Assembly (NCBI GenBank): GCA_031269355.1
Contig: JAISZG010000047.1
Coordinates: 1-62,432, forward strand
Origin: Oscillospiraceae bacterium
GTDB taxonomy: Bacteria > Bacillota > Clostridia > Christensenellales > Aristaeellaceae
Direction of reading: 5' to 3'
Length of the DNA: 62,432 nucleotides
In this document: positions 47,210 to 56,055 of the stretch, piece after piece
Numbering within the stretch: the first letter of the stretch is position 1
Layout: every line of letters begins with the position of its first letter
Notes under the pieces: generated by a model
Databases searched by the model: none
Told to the model about the DNA's origin: nothing
What the model saw: the letters and a program-made list of their open reading frames with translations, nothing else
Made by a program: the position numbers and the translations under genes

Positions 47210-48263
47210 CAAGAGGCCCTCCTTGTTCATCCGAGGGAAGGTTATCTTTTCGATCGATTTTATAAAGCCGCCGTTCCAGCGACCATATTTTTTCGCTGAA
47301 CGCACCTGGGCGAAGTTTCTGAATGGCCGCAGTCATTTCGAATATGTGAGCGTCCGCCTGGTCGATAATATGCAATACCTCCGCTTCCGGAAACATAGGT
47401 TTGCGGGGGCTGCCGTATTCGGCCTCGCCGTGGTGGGCGAGTATCATATGCTGCATCAGAAGGACTGTGTACGGGTCGACGCCTGCGTCCTTACCCGCTT
47501 GCTCGATGTTTACTACGCCACGAACGAGGTGCCCTATAAGCAGGCCTTCCGTTGTGTATTCCCGTACCATTCCAAACTCGTCCGACTGCAGCTCCGTTAT
47601 TTTCGCAAGGTCGTGCGCGATTACCCCGGCGGCGAGCAAATCGCCGTCAAGCGCGTCGTATAAAGAAGCGAACGCCTTGGCAAGGCGCAGCATGCCGACC
47701 GTATGATGAAGCAGCCCCGATCGCTCGGCGTGATGCAGCTTCTGCGCGGCGGGATAATGCAGCAGCGCATCCCCCGCTTGATCCAGCAGCGCGTTGGTCA
47801 GCTTGCGCAATCCTTCGCTGGCGATCGCGTTGGCCGCGCCGCGCACTTCGCTAAGCATTAACGCGGGATCCTCCGGCGCGCACGGCACCAGCGTTTCCGC
47901 AGGTATCTTTTCATCGGCGGCGACTGCGCGCATCCGTTCTACGCGAAATTGCAGGCGCCCGTTATATTCGAGAACCTGCCCGCGCACGCGAACGGCGCGA
48001 CCGATTTCCGGAGGAGGCGTGTTCCCGTCCCATACTTTGGCGTTGATATCTCCAGATCTATCGCATAGCGTCATGTCCAAATATTTAGAACCGTTCGACG
48101 CGACGCGTTGTTCAGCCGAGCGCACTAGCAATACGCCTTCCCAGCGACTATCCTTAACGACTTCCGCGATAGGCGGATATATTTTTTCCGGCGCTTTATC
48201 CTGAGCTTGAGGGCGCAAAAGTTTATGATCTCCATCCGACGGGCTGTATTGATTCCGCTCCAT
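47199..48263 (-). CDS. yhaM: 3'-5' exoribonuclease YhaM family
   Basis: 354 aa. An N-terminal OB fold (YLDMTLCDRSGDINAKVWDG) is followed by an HD phosphohydrolase domain with HHTVGMLRLA, the HD pair in AAGVIAHDLAKI and HMILAHHGEAEYGS. YhaM enzymes trim short RNA and DNA from the 3' end. The usual length is about 315; here an N-terminal stretch of 35 polar residues and the C-terminus are longer. AGGAAGG precedes the ATG. Its last codons overlap the start of the peptide-binding gene. Confidence 0.88.
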   Translation of the reverse strand: MERNQYSPSDGDHKLLRPQAQDKAPEKIYPPIAEVVKDSRWEGVLLVRSAEQRVASNGSKYLDMTLCDRSGDINAKVWDGNTPPPEIGRAVRVRGQVLEYNGRLQFRVERMRAVAADEKIPAETLVPCAPEDPALMLSEVRGAANAIASEGLRKLTNALLDQAGDALLHYPAAQKLHHAERSGLLHHTVGMLRLAKAFASLYDALDGDLLAAGVIAHDLAKITELQSDEFGMVREYTTEGLLIGHLVRGVVNIEQAGKDAGVDPYTVLLMQHMILAHHGEAEYGSPRKPMFPEAEVLHIIDQADAHIFEMTAAIQKLRPGAFSEKIWSLERRLYKIDRKDNLPSDEQGGPLDAH

Positions 48264-48492
48264 TCGTTGACCGCCTTCCTAAATTTGGGCGGATACGGGG
48301 TTTTAAGATTCCGATACCGCGTTCATTTTATAAACGGTTTTCATGCGCCGTTTCTTCCGCCTTTTGCCATAGGCGGCGTATTTGTTGCCTGATGCCCTTT
48401 GCGCTAATTAGAATATTTACCCAGCATAGAATATGTGATATTCATTATGTCGCTGTGCAAAAACATTATAATAATATATGCAATAATTGTTG
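48264..48492. other. Intergenic region between yhaM and thrS
   Basis: Divergent spacer holding the yhaM promoter region; no gene is seen. The thrS promoter follows directly. Confidence 0.5.
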
Positions 48493-48521
48493 TTGACAAT
48501 ACCGGCTGAACGGTATATAAT
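48493..48521 (+). promoter_or_regulatory. Consensus sigma-A promoter of thrS
   Basis: TTGACA (48493-48498), 17 bp, TATAAT (48516-48521): a perfect consensus, as expected for a gene controlled mainly by attenuation. Transcription would start near 48528. Confidence 0.92.
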
Positions 48522-48527
48522 ATTACA

Positions 48528-48804
48528 TCCTCGAATGACGGGAAAATAGTACTCCGTATAAGTTTTCTTTATCGCCCATATGGGCGGGTCAGAGATTGCG
48601 TGCCGCGGCTGTAAGCGCGCAAAGAAAACATGGAGGAATACCGCTCCCCGACGAGGCGTGTCGCGCGCGATACAGCGCGGCGAAGGCTGCGTTTCAGAAA
48701 GATATCCAAGATACGTCTAGAGACATCTTTCAACGCGCGGCGAAGCAGGGTGGAACCACGGGCATCGCTCGTCCCCGCAATAATGCGGGCGGCGGGTTTT
48801 TTTT
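48528..48804 (+). promoter_or_regulatory. T-box leader, threonine-specific
   Basis: The T-box sequence AGGGTGGAACCACG is at 48747-48760. The specifier loop has the AGTA/GAA loop-E pair: AGTA at 48548-48551 followed by CTCC, and GGAG-GAA at 48632-48638, then T and the specifier codon ACC (Thr) at 48640-48642. A terminator of about 12 bp with one bulge (48768-48796) ends in eight T (48797-48804). Uncharged tRNA-Thr would bind the specifier and the T-box bulge and prevent termination, raising thrS expression when charged tRNA is low. Confidence 0.95.
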
Positions 48805-48874
48805 ATTACAATCGCGACCAGCCGATATGAGCGAGCCGCGCCAATGCTTCGCCCGAAAACGTAAGGAGGAAAAT

Positions 48875-50782
48875 ATGCGGATTAATGTTAACGGTCAGGC
48901 GGTTGAGCTGAACGACGGGGGAAACGCGCTTGACGCAGCGGAAGTTCTCTCACAGCAGTTGAAGAAGGATGCGCTTGCCGCGCGCGTGAACGGCGCGGTT
49001 CAAGAACTGTGGCATCCGTTGAACGATGGAGATACCGTGGAAATATTGACCTTCGCGGATGAGGAGGGGCGGCGTGTATTCAGGCATACGTCGTCTCACG
49101 TGATTGCGCGGGCGGTGCTGACGGTGCGCCCGGATGCGAAAATCGCCATTGGCCCAGCGATAGAAAACGGTTTTTATTATGATTTCGACGTGGACTCTCC
49201 GTTCACTCCGGAAAACCTAGCCGCAATAAACAAAGAGATGGCCAGAATAGTAAAAAGGAACGATCGCCTGGAGCGCTCTGAATCCCCGCGCGCGGAGGCG
49301 CTGGAGGATATGAAGCGGCGCGCGGAGCCATATAAGGTGGAACTGATAAACGACCTGCCTGAGGACGCCGTTATTTCATTCTATAAAATGGGCGACTTCG
49401 TCGACCTATGCGCAGGCCCTCATTTACCCTCGACCGGCAAGATCAAAGCCATTCAAGTGACGCATACATCCGGCGCGTATTGGCGCGGCAGCGAGAAGAA
49501 TAAAATGCTCCAGCGCATATATGGCACATCTTTTCCAACGAAGGAAGCGATGGACGAGTACCTCGCCCAAATTGAGGAGGCGAAGAAGCGCGACCACCGC
49601 AAGCTTGGACGGGAACTCGATCTATATAGCGTAGTCGAAGAAGGCCCGGGGTTCATATTCTTCCACCCAAATGGCATGATAATCAGGAACGAACTGGAAG
49701 CGTATTGGCGCGCACTGCATCGCGAGCATGGTTATCAGGAAATAAAGACGCCTATTCTGCTCTCGTGCGAACTGTGGAAGCGCTCGGGGCACTGGGATCA
49801 TTATCGCGAGAATATGTACACAACCAAGATAGACGATCAGGATTTTGCGATAAAACCGATGAACTGCCCGGGCGGCATGCTGGTTTATAAGCGTCGCGTT
49901 TATTCGTATCGCGATTTGCCGCTGCGAATGTGCGAGCTGGGCTTGGTGCATCGCCATGAGTTGTCCGGAGCGCTGCACGGACTGATGCGAGTCCGCAGCT
50001 TTACCCAGGACGACGCGCATATATTCATGACGATGGAGCATGTGAAATCCGAGATTCAGGGAGTAATAAGGCTGATCACGAGGGTATATGAAGAGTTTGG
50101 CTATGCGTTTCATATGGAGCTGTCCACTAGACCGGAGAACTCGATAGGGGAGACGAAGGATTGGGAAACGGCTATCGAGGCGCTGCGTTCCGCGATGGAC
50201 GATGCAGGCCTGTCATATAGAATAAACGAAGGCGACGGCGCGTTTTACGGGCCGAAGATCGACTTCCATATACGGGACAGCATCGGGCGCACATGGCAGT
50301 GCGGAACAATTCAGCTCGATTTCCAAATGCCGGAGCTGTTTGATTTAACATACGTCGGCTCGGATGGTCAGAAGCACCGCCCGGTTATGATCCACCGCGT
50401 CGTGTTCGGCTCGATCGAGCGGTTCATAGGCATCATGACGGAACACTTCGCGGGCGCGTTTCCACTTTGGCTCTCTCCGACGCAGGTCAAGATATTAACC
50501 ATCACCGACCGCGCGGATGATAGGGCGCGCGAGATATACTCGCTGTTGGAAGGCGAGGGCATAAGAGCCGAACTCGATCTGCGTAACGAAAAGATTGGAT
50601 TTAAGATTCGCGAAGCGCAGGTTGAGAAGGTTCCGTATTGTATCGTTCTTGGCGATAAGGAAGTTGAAAATAACGTGCTCGCCATACGCAGCCGCCGCAA
50701 AGGCGACGAGGGAACCGCCGCGCCGGAAGAGTTTGTCGCGCGGCTAAAGGATGAGATTCTAAAGCGGACATTGGACGATTAG
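48875..50782 (+). CDS. thrS: Threonine-tRNA ligase
   Basis: 635 aa from the ATG at 48875 (AAGGAGG upstream); the longer in-frame reading runs through the T-box and is not real. TGS domain at residues 1-60, editing domain with HTSSHVIARAVL (HxxxH) and DLCAGPHLP, then the class II core with KPMNCPGGM, RHELSGALHGLMRVRSFTQDD and VIHRVVFGSIERFIG (zinc ligands Cys and two His), and an anticodon-binding domain at the end. Regulated by the upstream T-box. Confidence 0.98.
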   Translation: MRINVNGQAVELNDGGNALDAAEVLSQQLKKDALAARVNGAVQELWHPLNDGDTVEILTFADEEGRRVFRHTSSHVIARAVLTVRPDAKIAIGPAIENGFYYDFDVDSPFTPENLAAINKEMARIVKRNDRLERSESPRAEALEDMKRRAEPYKVELINDLPEDAVISFYKMGDFVDLCAGPHLPSTGKIKAIQVTHTSGAYWRGSEKNKMLQRIYGTSFPTKEAMDEYLAQIEEAKKRDHRKLGRELDLYSVVEEGPGFIFFHPNGMIIRNELEAYWRALHREHGYQEIKTPILLSCELWKRSGHWDHYRENMYTTKIDDQDFAIKPMNCPGGMLVYKRRVYSYRDLPLRMCELGLVHRHELSGALHGLMRVRSFTQDDAHIFMTMEHVKSEIQGVIRLITRVYEEFGYAFHMELSTRPENSIGETKDWETAIEALRSAMDDAGLSYRINEGDGAFYGPKIDFHIRDSIGRTWQCGTIQLDFQMPELFDLTYVGSDGQKHRPVMIHRVVFGSIERFIGIMTEHFAGAFPLWLSPTQVKILTITDRADDRAREIYSLLEGEGIRAELDLRNEKIGFKIREAQVEKVPYCIVLGDKEVENNVLAIRSRRKGDEGTAAPEEFVARLKDEILKRTLDD

Positions 50783-50811
50783 ATCGCGAAGAATAATATC
50801 GCGAAGAAAAC

Positions 50812-50873
50812 ACGGCGCATTGGGGCAATCGAAATGTGCGGATCGCGCGTTTCAGATTGCCCCAATGCGCCGT
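50812..50873. repeat. 19-bp perfect inverted repeat after thrS
   Basis: ACGGCGCATTGGGGCAATC (50812-50830) with its exact complement at 50855-50873; GAAA/TTTC extend the stem inside after one bulge. On the plus strand it is followed by GTGAAAAAAATTC, not T; on the minus strand by TGTTTTCTTC. It may end thrS transcription or be an RNA of its own. Confidence 0.75.
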
Positions 50874-50879
50874 AGTGAA

Positions 50880-51240
50880 AAAAATTCGGCGAAGCGTGCG
50901 CGCAGGCGCTTTGATGCTGTTCCCGTACAGCCGGTAACAAATGCGCCGCAGAAGAGTTATGATGATATCCGGCCGGAATTACACGAGGAATGAATCGGGA
51001 GTACGCATAATCAAATCGCCGGTGGAAGGAATCAATAAATTCGATCCCCCGGCATGGATGCGCGAAGCGGCTCCGAGTTTTTAGCGACGCGGATTGCCGG
51101 AGGCGTATTCGTAAAATATTGTGCGAAAAAACCAGAATTATGGTAGAATGTCAATATATGGAAATATATGGCAAATAGTAATGGAGAACCTTGAAAACCT
51201 AATAGCGCTAATATAATATTTATTAATAGAGGATATTATA
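50880..51240. other. Intergenic region upstream of the cas operon
   Basis: No gene is seen. A weak promoter, TTGTGC (51119-51124), 19 bp, TAGAAT (51144-51149), is the best candidate for cas transcription. The last 100 bp are AT-rich. Confidence 0.4.
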
Positions 51241-53556
51241 ATGGCTGAACATGAACGAGCGCATGTGCAATTGCGAGGTGGGGAAGCGTCGCCTGATTCG
51301 TCGGGATTATATAAAATATATTACGCGCATACTCGCACCGATTCGCATACCGGCGCACTTCTGCCGGAATCATCGTGGCAGCCGCTTGACGAACATCTGC
51401 GCGAAGTCGCTCGATTGAGCGAGGAATTCTCATCGGCGTTCCACGCGGGCGCTATGGGCGCCGCCGCCGGATTATTGCACGATATAGGCAAGGCGACGAC
51501 CGCGTTCGAAGCGCGGCTGCGCGGAAGCAAAGCGCCTGCGGATCATAAGACGCAAGGCGCGCGGGCCGCAATCGAGCGATATTCAAATATTAAAAGCGAG
51601 ATTGGCTGGGCGCGGCTGCTGGCCTATATTATATGCGGACACCACGGCGGACTGCCGGACGCGGATGCTATAGACGGCGCGGCGTCGCTGGAGGAAATGT
51701 TAAAACGCGAATCGGAATCAGTGCGTATGCGGCTTCCCGATACGCCAGGATCGCTTCGCCCGGCGCGCACCACATCTACCCGCAATCGCGCGTTTATATC
51801 TTTTTATTTTCAGATGCTCGCCCGCATGCTTTTCTCCGCGCTGGTTGACGCGGATTATCTGGATACGGAACGGGTAATGTCGCCGGATACGTCGTCGGCT
51901 CGCGGATCGTTTCCGCCGCTTGATAAATATGCGGATATGTTTGAACCCAAGCTGCGGGAATTGCTCGGCTTTCCTCAGACAAGCCCCGTGTTCAAAGCGC
52001 GCCGCGACGTACTTCTCGCGTGCCTGAACGCGGCTGAGCTTGCGCCGGGGTTGTTTAAACTGACGGTGCCTACCGGCGGCGGTAAAACGCTGTCCTCGCT
52101 GGCGTTCGCGCTGAGGCACGCGCGGGCGCACAATCTGCGCAGGATCGTGTACGCGATTCCCTTCACGTCGATTACCGAACAGAACGCGAACGTATTCCGC
52201 AGTATATTCGGCGACGAACGCGTACTGGAACACCATAGCAATATGGGCGAGGGCAATATATGCGAGGGCGAATACGATCATAAAAATATAAATCGGCTCG
52301 CCAGCGAAAACTGGGACGCGCCGCTAATCGTGACTACAAACGTTCAACTATTCGAAAGCCTGTTTTCCGCAAAGCCGTCCAAATGCAGAAAGCTGCACCG
52401 ATTGGCGAACAGCGTGATAATATTGGACGAGGCGCAGACGCTGCCGGACGCGTTTTTACTTCCCACGCTTGCGGCGCTGAAAACTCTCGCGGCAGACTTT
52501 GGCGCGACGATTGTGTTTTGCACCGCGACGCAGCCGGCGTTCAAACCGGAATGGCTGGATGGAATGCCTATCCGGGAGATAGTCGGCGATACGACTTCGC
52601 TGTTTAACGCGCTGTCCCGCGTGCGCGTTCGCCGCGTTGGGGCGCTGACTAACGAGTTGCTGGCGGAGCGGCTTCGCGAGCATAAACAGGCGCTGTGCAT
52701 CGTCAACACCCGTGGGCACGCGAGGAAGCTTTTCGATATGCTGGGCGGCGGGGAAGGGCGATATCATCTGAGCGCGCTTATGTGCGCGGAGCATAGAACG
52801 AGGGTTATTAAGCAGATCAAGGCGCGGCTTAAACTGGGCCTGCCGTGTGTGGTTGTGTCTACGCAGTTGATTGAGGCGGGAGTTGATATTGATTTTCCAT
52901 ATGTATATCGCGCGGTGGCCGGGCTAGACGCTATCGCGCAGGCCGCCGGACGATGCAATCGCGAGGGCAGGCTGACAAACGAATCGGGCGAAGCGATCCC
53001 GGGCGAAGTATTTGTATTCACGCCGGAGGGCGGCCTGCTAACGGGATGCTTCCAGAAGATGGCGACGCTTGGCGAGGAAACGCTGAGGGAATTTGATGAT
53101 CCGCTGAAACCGGAAGCGGTCGCTAGATTCTTTATGAAACGATATGGATTGTCGGCGGAATTGGACGAGAAGAGGATACTCGAAAGCATCGCGGAAGGAG
53201 TGAGCGAGCTGAATTATAATTTCAGAGACATCGATAAAAAATATAAAATCATAGAGGATGCGACCGACGCGGTGATAATTCCGTTCGACGACGACAGCCG
53301 CGCGATATTGGAGGCGGCTGAGGCGAGCATGTTCCCGGGAAAATTCCGGCGAAAGCTGCAGCGGTATACCGTTTCGATATATCCGTATGAATTTCAAGAA
53401 CTGCGGGAACTGGGAGCGATACGCGAATTGGGGGGCGATCGAAGCCAGCCGAGCGGGATGTATGTTCTTGCGGTAAGCGACGCCGATTACTGCCAGTTTT
53501 ATAACGAGAATACGGGACTTAACACAAAACCGGAGTGGAATTTATTGCTGGTCTAA
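51241..53556 (+). CDS. cas3: CRISPR-associated nuclease-helicase Cas3
   Basis: 771 aa, fused HD nuclease and SF2 helicase. HD motif LLHDIGKATTAFEARL with His80-Asp81, DHKTQGARAA and CGHHGGLPD; helicase motif I VPTGGGKT (Lys282), motif II DEAQ (396-399), motif III FCTATQP and motif VI QAAGRCNREGR. It is recruited by Cascade and degrades the displaced DNA strand. No good ribosome binding site is seen (AGAGG about nine bases upstream). First gene of the type I-C operon; cas5c follows by 27 bp. Confidence 0.97.
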   Translation: MAEHERAHVQLRGGEASPDSSGLYKIYYAHTRTDSHTGALLPESSWQPLDEHLREVARLSEEFSSAFHAGAMGAAAGLLHDIGKATTAFEARLRGSKAPADHKTQGARAAIERYSNIKSEIGWARLLAYIICGHHGGLPDADAIDGAASLEEMLKRESESVRMRLPDTPGSLRPARTTSTRNRAFISFYFQMLARMLFSALVDADYLDTERVMSPDTSSARGSFPPLDKYADMFEPKLRELLGFPQTSPVFKARRDVLLACLNAAELAPGLFKLTVPTGGGKTLSSLAFALRHARAHNLRRIVYAIPFTSITEQNANVFRSIFGDERVLEHHSNMGEGNICEGEYDHKNINRLASENWDAPLIVTTNVQLFESLFSAKPSKCRKLHRLANSVIILDEAQTLPDAFLLPTLAALKTLAADFGATIVFCTATQPAFKPEWLDGMPIREIVGDTTSLFNALSRVRVRRVGALTNELLAERLREHKQALCIVNTRGHARKLFDMLGGGEGRYHLSALMCAEHRTRVIKQIKARLKLGLPCVVVSTQLIEAGVDIDFPYVYRAVAGLDAIAQAAGRCNREGRLTNESGEAIPGEVFVFTPEGGLLTGCFQKMATLGEETLREFDDPLKPEAVARFFMKRYGLSAELDEKRILESIAEGVSELNYNFRDIDKKYKIIEDATDAVIIPFDDDSRAILEAAEASMFPGKFRRKLQRYTVSIYPYEFQELRELGAIRELGGDRSQPSGMYVLAVSDADYCQFYNENTGLNTKPEWNLLLV

Positions 53557-53583
53557 ACTGTTGGTTTATAAGGTGGTGACACT

Positions 53584-54255
53584 GTGGGATATGGTATAAA
53601 GGCGCTGATAGAGGGAGAGGCGGCATGCTTCACTCGCCCGGAGATGAAGGGTGAACGCGTAAGCTACGATGTGATAACGCCCTCCGCCGCGCGGGGCGTG
53701 CTGGAGGCGATTTACTGGCATCCTGGAATTCGATGGGTTATAGATCGAATAGAAGTGCTCAACGAGATTCAGTTTGATTCGATCCGCCGCAACGAGCTTG
53801 GGAGTAAAATTCCTTTTCAAAATGTAACGACCGCCATGAAAAGAGGATCGAGCGAGCTGCATCAAATAATCACGGAAGATAGGCAGCAGCGCGCTACGCT
53901 TTACCTGAAGAACGTCGCTTATGTACTGGACGCGCACTTCCTGGTTGATCCAAATAAGTCTGGAGCGCTGGATACTCCGGCGAAACATTACAATATTTTT
54001 CTGCGACGCGCGCGCGATGGACAAAACCACCATGCCCCGTGCCTGGGCTGCAGGGAATTTACGGCCAAAGTACGGCTGATCGAGCCGGGGGATGAAGTTC
54101 CGCGCGGTTTTTATGAAAACGAGGCTTCGCGCGATTTGGGTTGGATGCTGTGGGATATGGTCTATGGAGACGGTCCGAAGGACGTGCAGGCGAAGTTTTT
54201 CCGCGCGGTGATGCGTCATGGCGTGATAGACGTATCGGAGGAGGAGGCGATATGA
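53584..54255 (+). CDS. cas5c: Type I-C Cas5c (Cas5d), crRNA-processing nuclease
   Basis: 223 aa from a GTG start with AAGGTGG upstream. The family N-terminus is GYGIKALIEGEAACFTRPEMKGERVSYDVIT and SAARGVLEAIYWHP; HHAPCLGCREFTAKVRLIE is in the middle. In type I-C this protein replaces Cas6: it cuts the array transcript at the repeat hairpin and stays on the crRNA 5' handle. The stop overlaps the cas8c start. Confidence 0.95.
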   Translation: MGYGIKALIEGEAACFTRPEMKGERVSYDVITPSAARGVLEAIYWHPGIRWVIDRIEVLNEIQFDSIRRNELGSKIPFQNVTTAMKRGSSELHQIITEDRQQRATLYLKNVAYVLDAHFLVDPNKSGALDTPAKHYNIFLRRARDGQNHHAPCLGCREFTAKVRLIEPGDEVPRGFYENEASRDLGWMLWDMVYGDGPKDVQAKFFRAVMRHGVIDVSEEEAI

Positions 54256-56042
54256 TTCTACAAGCGCTGCAGACATATTATAAGCGGCTGGCGGCGGAAG
54301 AAGGCTCGCAAGCCGCGCCTCCCGGATACGCGATGAATCCGGTCGCCGCGTGCATTACGCTGAACGCCGACGGGGATGTCGTGAACGTCCTATCAATGAT
54401 GAAGGACAAGCGGCCTATACAGGTGTTGTCGCCATTGCAGCCAAAGAAAGCCGGAAGCAAACCGGGAGCGTCGTTTTTATGTGAAAAGCCCCCATTCCTA
54501 TTTGGAATATATGATAAGCCTGACGGCGCGGCTTATAGATTTCAAGCGAGCAGAGAGCTGCACGAGGCGATTTTGACAGGCGTCGACGACATCGGCGCTT
54601 CAGCGGTATTAAAATTCTTTGAAAAGCGCACGCAGGGTAGTTTTGAATATTCCGGCGTGGATACATCGTGTTTGAATACGGCGTCGAACGTAATATTTCG
54701 CTTGCTGGAGGACGAATACGGCGGATTCATGCACGAGCGGCCCAAAATACGCGCGGCATGGGCGCGGTACTCAAATTCTGAAGCCGCCAAATTGGATGTT
54801 GGCCAGTGCCTGGTAACGGGCGAGATTGCGCCTATCGCCCGCCTGCATGGAAACGTCAGCGGGTTTGGACAGGACAAGCCGTCGCTTGTTTCGTTTCATC
54901 AGAAATCGTTCAAATCATACGAAAAGGAGGACGGCGCGAACGCCCCGGTTTCCCAGCAAGCGGCGTTCGAGTATGTAACCGCTATGAACGCGCTGCTGCA
55001 AAACCGAAAGCACGTCGTTCGAATGGCGGGGGATAAGGTGCTCTTCTGGGCGGAACGAGGCGCGCAAACGGAAGAAACCCTTATAGGCAGCATGCTCGGC
55101 TATGAACCGGAAGAACGCTCGAAGGACGCGGCGGTTCAGCGCGTGAACGACGAGACGACGGCGCGCAAAGTATACGGCGTTTTGAACTCGCTGCATAGCG
55201 GAAAAAAGCCGTCGGACTTGGAATTGGATAAGGATGTCGTGTTCTTCCTGTTTGGCATAGCCGCCAATAAAACCCGAGTGGTGGTGCGGTTTTTCTATAC
55301 AAGTACATTTGGCGATCTGATCCGAAGAATCGGTCAGCACTATATGGATATAGAGCTGGATTCCGGTGCGATGGATGCCAGGCTGGCTACGCCGTTTAGA
55401 ATTTTGCTGGAAACCGCCGTCCAGCGCAAAGCGGAGAATATTCCGCCGACACTTGAAGGCGGACTGATGCGCAGTATTCTTTTCGGAACACCGTATGCAT
55501 ACGGGCTGTATACCTCGATTTTGAATCGAATGCGCGCGGATCATTCGATAAACAAGGTGCGCGTGGGAATGATTAAAGGATATCTGTGCCGGCTGGATCG
55601 GTCGCGAAATCAAAAGGAGGGGTTGACCGTGGCGTTAAACCCGGAGGAAACCAATATAGGCTATCTGCTCGGACGGCTGTTCGCGGTGCTTGAGCGCGCT
55701 CAAACGGACGCGCTGGGCACGGAACTCAACTCGACAATTGTAGATAAATATCTGAATTCAGCGCTGGCCGCTCCGCAAACCGTATTTCCCACGCTGCTGC
55801 TGCTGTTCGAAAAACACGTATCAAAATCACAAAAGTACTATACCAAGAAACTCGTCCAAGATATTCTTGGCCGCGTAAGCTCGGACGGTTTTCCCAAGAC
55901 GTTGAACGCGGAAGATCAAGGGCGGTTCACGGTAGGCTACTATCATCAGCGTCAGGCGCTTTTTACAAAAAGAGCGGACCCGAAAAGCTTAGACGATCTT
56001 GAGAATACGTCGGAGCAATCCCAATCGACAATCGAAGCGTGA
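54252..56042 (+). CDS. cas8c: Type I-C large Cascade subunit Cas8c (Csd1)
   Basis: 596 aa. The ATG (54252) overlaps the cas5c stop in ATGA, with GGAGGAGG just before. MILQALQTYYKRLA is the Csd1 N-terminus; CLVTGEIAPIARLHGNVSG and ENIPPTLEGGLMRSILFGTPYA are family blocks. It recognises the PAM and helps bind target DNA. A longer in-frame start inside cas5c is rejected. The last 137 codons are probably also translated separately as Cas11c (see below). Confidence 0.95.
   Translation: MILQALQTYYKRLAAEEGSQAAPPGYAMNPVAACITLNADGDVVNVLSMMKDKRPIQVLSPLQPKKAGSKPGASFLCEKPPFLFGIYDKPDGAAYRFQASRELHEAILTGVDDIGASAVLKFFEKRTQGSFEYSGVDTSCLNTASNVIFRLLEDEYGGFMHERPKIRAAWARYSNSEAAKLDVGQCLVTGEIAPIARLHGNVSGFGQDKPSLVSFHQKSFKSYEKEDGANAPVSQQAAFEYVTAMNALLQNRKHVVRMAGDKVLFWAERGAQTEETLIGSMLGYEPEERSKDAAVQRVNDETTARKVYGVLNSLHSGKKPSDLELDKDVVFFLFGIAANKTRVVVRFFYTSTFGDLIRRIGQHYMDIELDSGAMDARLATPFRILLETAVQRKAENIPPTLEGGLMRSILFGTPYAYGLYTSILNRMRADHSINKVRVGMIKGYLCRLDRSRNQKEGLTVALNPEETNIGYLLGRLFAVLERAQTDALGTELNSTIVDKYLNSALAAPQTVFPTLLLLFEKHVSKSQKYYTKKLVQDILGRVSSDGFPKTLNAEDQGRFTVGYYHQRQALFTKRADPKSLDDLENTSEQSQSTIEA
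55629..56042 (+). CDS. cas11c: Probable internally started Cas11c small subunit
   Basis: Inside cas8c, AAAAGGAGG (55612-55620) is followed after eight bases by an in-frame GTG (55629, codon 460 of cas8c); a TTG two codons earlier is the alternative. The product is 137 aa, helical (IGYLLGRLFAVLERAQTDAL), the size of Cascade small subunits. Internal translation of cas11 from cas8 is known for type I-C and I-D systems. The site and frame are seen; the expression is inference. Confidence 0.75.
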   Translation: MALNPEETNIGYLLGRLFAVLERAQTDALGTELNSTIVDKYLNSALAAPQTVFPTLLLLFEKHVSKSQKYYTKKLVQDILGRVSSDGFPKTLNAEDQGRFTVGYYHQRQALFTKRADPKSLDDLENTSEQSQSTIEA

Positions 56043-56055
56043 GAGGAGTATACGC

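Noticed and set aside
48596-48874. N-terminal extension of thrS
   Set aside because: It runs through the T-box and its terminator; the ATG at 48875 has AAGGAGG and the normal N-terminus.
54141-54251. Upstream start for cas8c
   Set aside because: It lies inside cas5c; the ATG at 54252 matches the family N-terminus and overlaps the cas5c stop.
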